Source: Halobacteriovorax sp. JY17
Lineage (GTDB): Bacteria > Bdellovibrionota > Bacteriovoracia > Bacteriovoracales > Bacteriovoracaceae
Length of the DNA: 64,000 nucleotides
Assembly: GCF_002753895.1 (NCBI RefSeq)
Contig: NZ_NJER01000002.1
Coordinates: 496,001-560,000, forward strand
Reading direction: 5' to 3'
The translations under genes were made by a program, and so were the position numbers. The number at the start of each line of letters is the position of its first letter. The first letter of the stretch is position 1. Shown in pieces: positions 63,309 through 64,000 of this stretch. The notes beneath the pieces were generated by a model, which saw only the letters and a program-made list of their open reading frames with translations, did not search any database and was not told the DNA's origin.

Positions 63309-64000
63309 ATGAAATTCTTAAATTTTAAAATTTTTAAAAAGCAAAGCTTTCTATTGCAGATTCTTTGCCTCTTTGTTTTGGTTTCCTGTAATGGAGCAGG
63401 TGAATCTGGCGATGGGGTGACTATTCGCACCGGTGAAATCTTTAATAAAGCGAAGGTTTCGGTTGATAAACCTCTTGAGATTGGAGATATTATCACCGGT
63501 AGTGAAGCTGTTAAATATCTTATTACAATTAGAAACGATTCAAATTTTGAGTACACAGATATTGGTGTTGATTTTAAAGTCAATGGAGATGGCTTTAGTT
63601 ATAGTAAAGACGAAGAAGGAGCCGATAATGGATTTCCTGGATACGGTGGAACATGTGGTAAGAAACTTTCTAGTAAATCAACCTGCTTAATTCGTTTAGA
63701 GTACTCTCCTCTTAGATCAGGTGAATTTGAATTTCCTTTCGTTGTAACATTCAAAAACCTTGTTGATGTTGAAAAGTATGACTTTAAAATCACTGCCACA
63801 GCAGGACTTCCTGCAAACTTAGTTTTTGAATCAGGGACAACTGTAAATAGTCTTGGACCAACAGAGCAGACGGATTCAAGTGTGAGATCAGCGCTCTTTA
63901 TCGTAAAAAACACCGGTGGTTTAAGTGCTAAGAATATTAGTATTGAACTTATTGAGGATATTCCAAACTCAGAGAAGGGATACTCTCTAAATAATATAGA
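63309..64000 (+). CDS. Lipoprotein with Ig-like (Hydin/DUF1573-type) beta-sandwich repeats, cut at the window end
   Basis: Reading from ATG 63309 the frame stays open to the end of the window (230 codons). The N-terminus is a lipoprotein signal (LCLFVLVSC). The first domain reads YLITIRNDSNFEYTDIGVDFKV ... GTCGKKLSSKSTCLIRLEYSPLRSGEFEF, the 'C-x-S-C-x-I/L-x-V-x-F/Y-x-P' pattern of choice-of-anchor-D/Hydin-like domains; a second one starts near 63810 (ALFIVKNTGGLSAKNISIEL). It follows the giant lipoprotein by 38 bases on the same strand and is likely to be cotranscribed. Confidence 0.75.
   Translation, partial: MKFLNFKIFKKQSFLLQILCLFVLVSCNGAGESGDGVTIRTGEIFNKAKVSVDKPLEIGDIITGSEAVKYLITIRNDSNFEYTDIGVDFKVNGDGFSYSKDEEGADNGFPGYGGTCGKKLSSKSTCLIRLEYSPLRSGEFEFPFVVTFKNLVDVEKYDFKITATAGLPANLVFESGTTVNSLGPTEQTDSSVRSALFIVKNTGGLSAKNISIELIEDIPNSEKGYSLNNI

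Noticed and set aside
1-64000. CRISPR arrays, IS elements, rRNA
   Set aside because: No regular direct-repeat array, transposase ORF or rRNA sequence was recognised by eye in either strand.

Overview
The window is AT-rich bacterial chromosome, densely packed and full of lipoproteins and outer-membrane or periplasmic proteins. The gene content (PEP carboxykinase, quinol NO reductase, RND efflux, a SpoT-type RSH, MotA/MotB, a receiver-PilZ protein, giant fibronectin-III lipoproteins) suggests a Gram-negative, flagellated member of the Bdellovibrionota, most like Bacteriovorax/Halobacteriovorax. That assignment is by resemblance of proteins and base composition only; no marker such as 16S rRNA lies in the window. 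Both ends cut a gene: a receiver-PilZ protein on the left and a lipoprotein on the right.

Layout. 1-6.2 kb: receiver-PilZ protein, a membrane-anchored disulfide reductase fused to a TVP38 domain, lipoprotein MsrB, HemJ, a histidine phosphatase and pckA. 6.5-10.4 kb: alaS-hisS. 10.5-13.7 kb: small lipoproteins, an unknown membrane-anchored protein and an AraC-type regulator. 13.8-19.1 kb: msrA, then a TolC-RND pump-msrB operon with no adaptor gene. 19.1-21.9 kb: an NsrR-like Rrf2 regulator facing a quinol NO reductase. 21.9-25.6 kb: MscS channel and a secreted metallopeptidase/propeller/barrel protein. 25.8-29.3 kb: CBS protein and polysaccharide genes (Wzz-like, SLBB, O-antigen ligase-like). 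29.3-30.6 kb: accessory spot with a 27-residue membrane peptide, an ORF6N protein and tRNA-Leu(CAA). 30.8-35.2 kb: DUF1704 (QEGLA) metallopeptidase, P1/DmpA peptidase and a tandem ATP-grasp ligase. 35.4-38.0 kb: a YnbA/YnbB/PlsC-like lipid operon plus an SMR-like protein. 38-43.2 kb: MtfA-like peptidase, APC-like membrane protein, SDR plus acyltransferase, engB. 43.3-46.3 kb: FHA-AAA+ sigma54-type activator, FliL-like protein and a lipoprotein. 46.5-51.1 kb: accA-yicC-gmk-rsh. 51.2-54.2 kb: two long coiled-coil proteins. 54.2-57.8 kb (minus strand): motA-motB-bitopic protein-leucine-triplet protein. 58.1-64 kb: two large lipoproteins.

The best candidate for something undescribed is the minus-strand Mot operon. 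A normal MotA/MotB pair is followed, with 8-base overlaps, by a single-pass protein and a 521-residue protein. The first 310 residues of the latter are an almost unbroken leucine-x-x repeat (84 triplets counted), followed by a membrane helix and a 180-residue domain probably in the periplasm. It could be a proton-driven motor with a separate cytoplasmic rod, loosely like Zorya ZorAB, or an accessory flagellar stator. A FliL-like gene with a good sigma28-like promoter lies 9 kb away. Other points of interest are a tandem ATP-grasp/DmpA peptidase/DUF1704 peptide-handling neighbourhood, a predicted leaderless tolC mRNA preceded by a 12-codon ORF, a 20-base perfect palindrome before pckA, and a tiny membrane-peptide gene with its own terminator.
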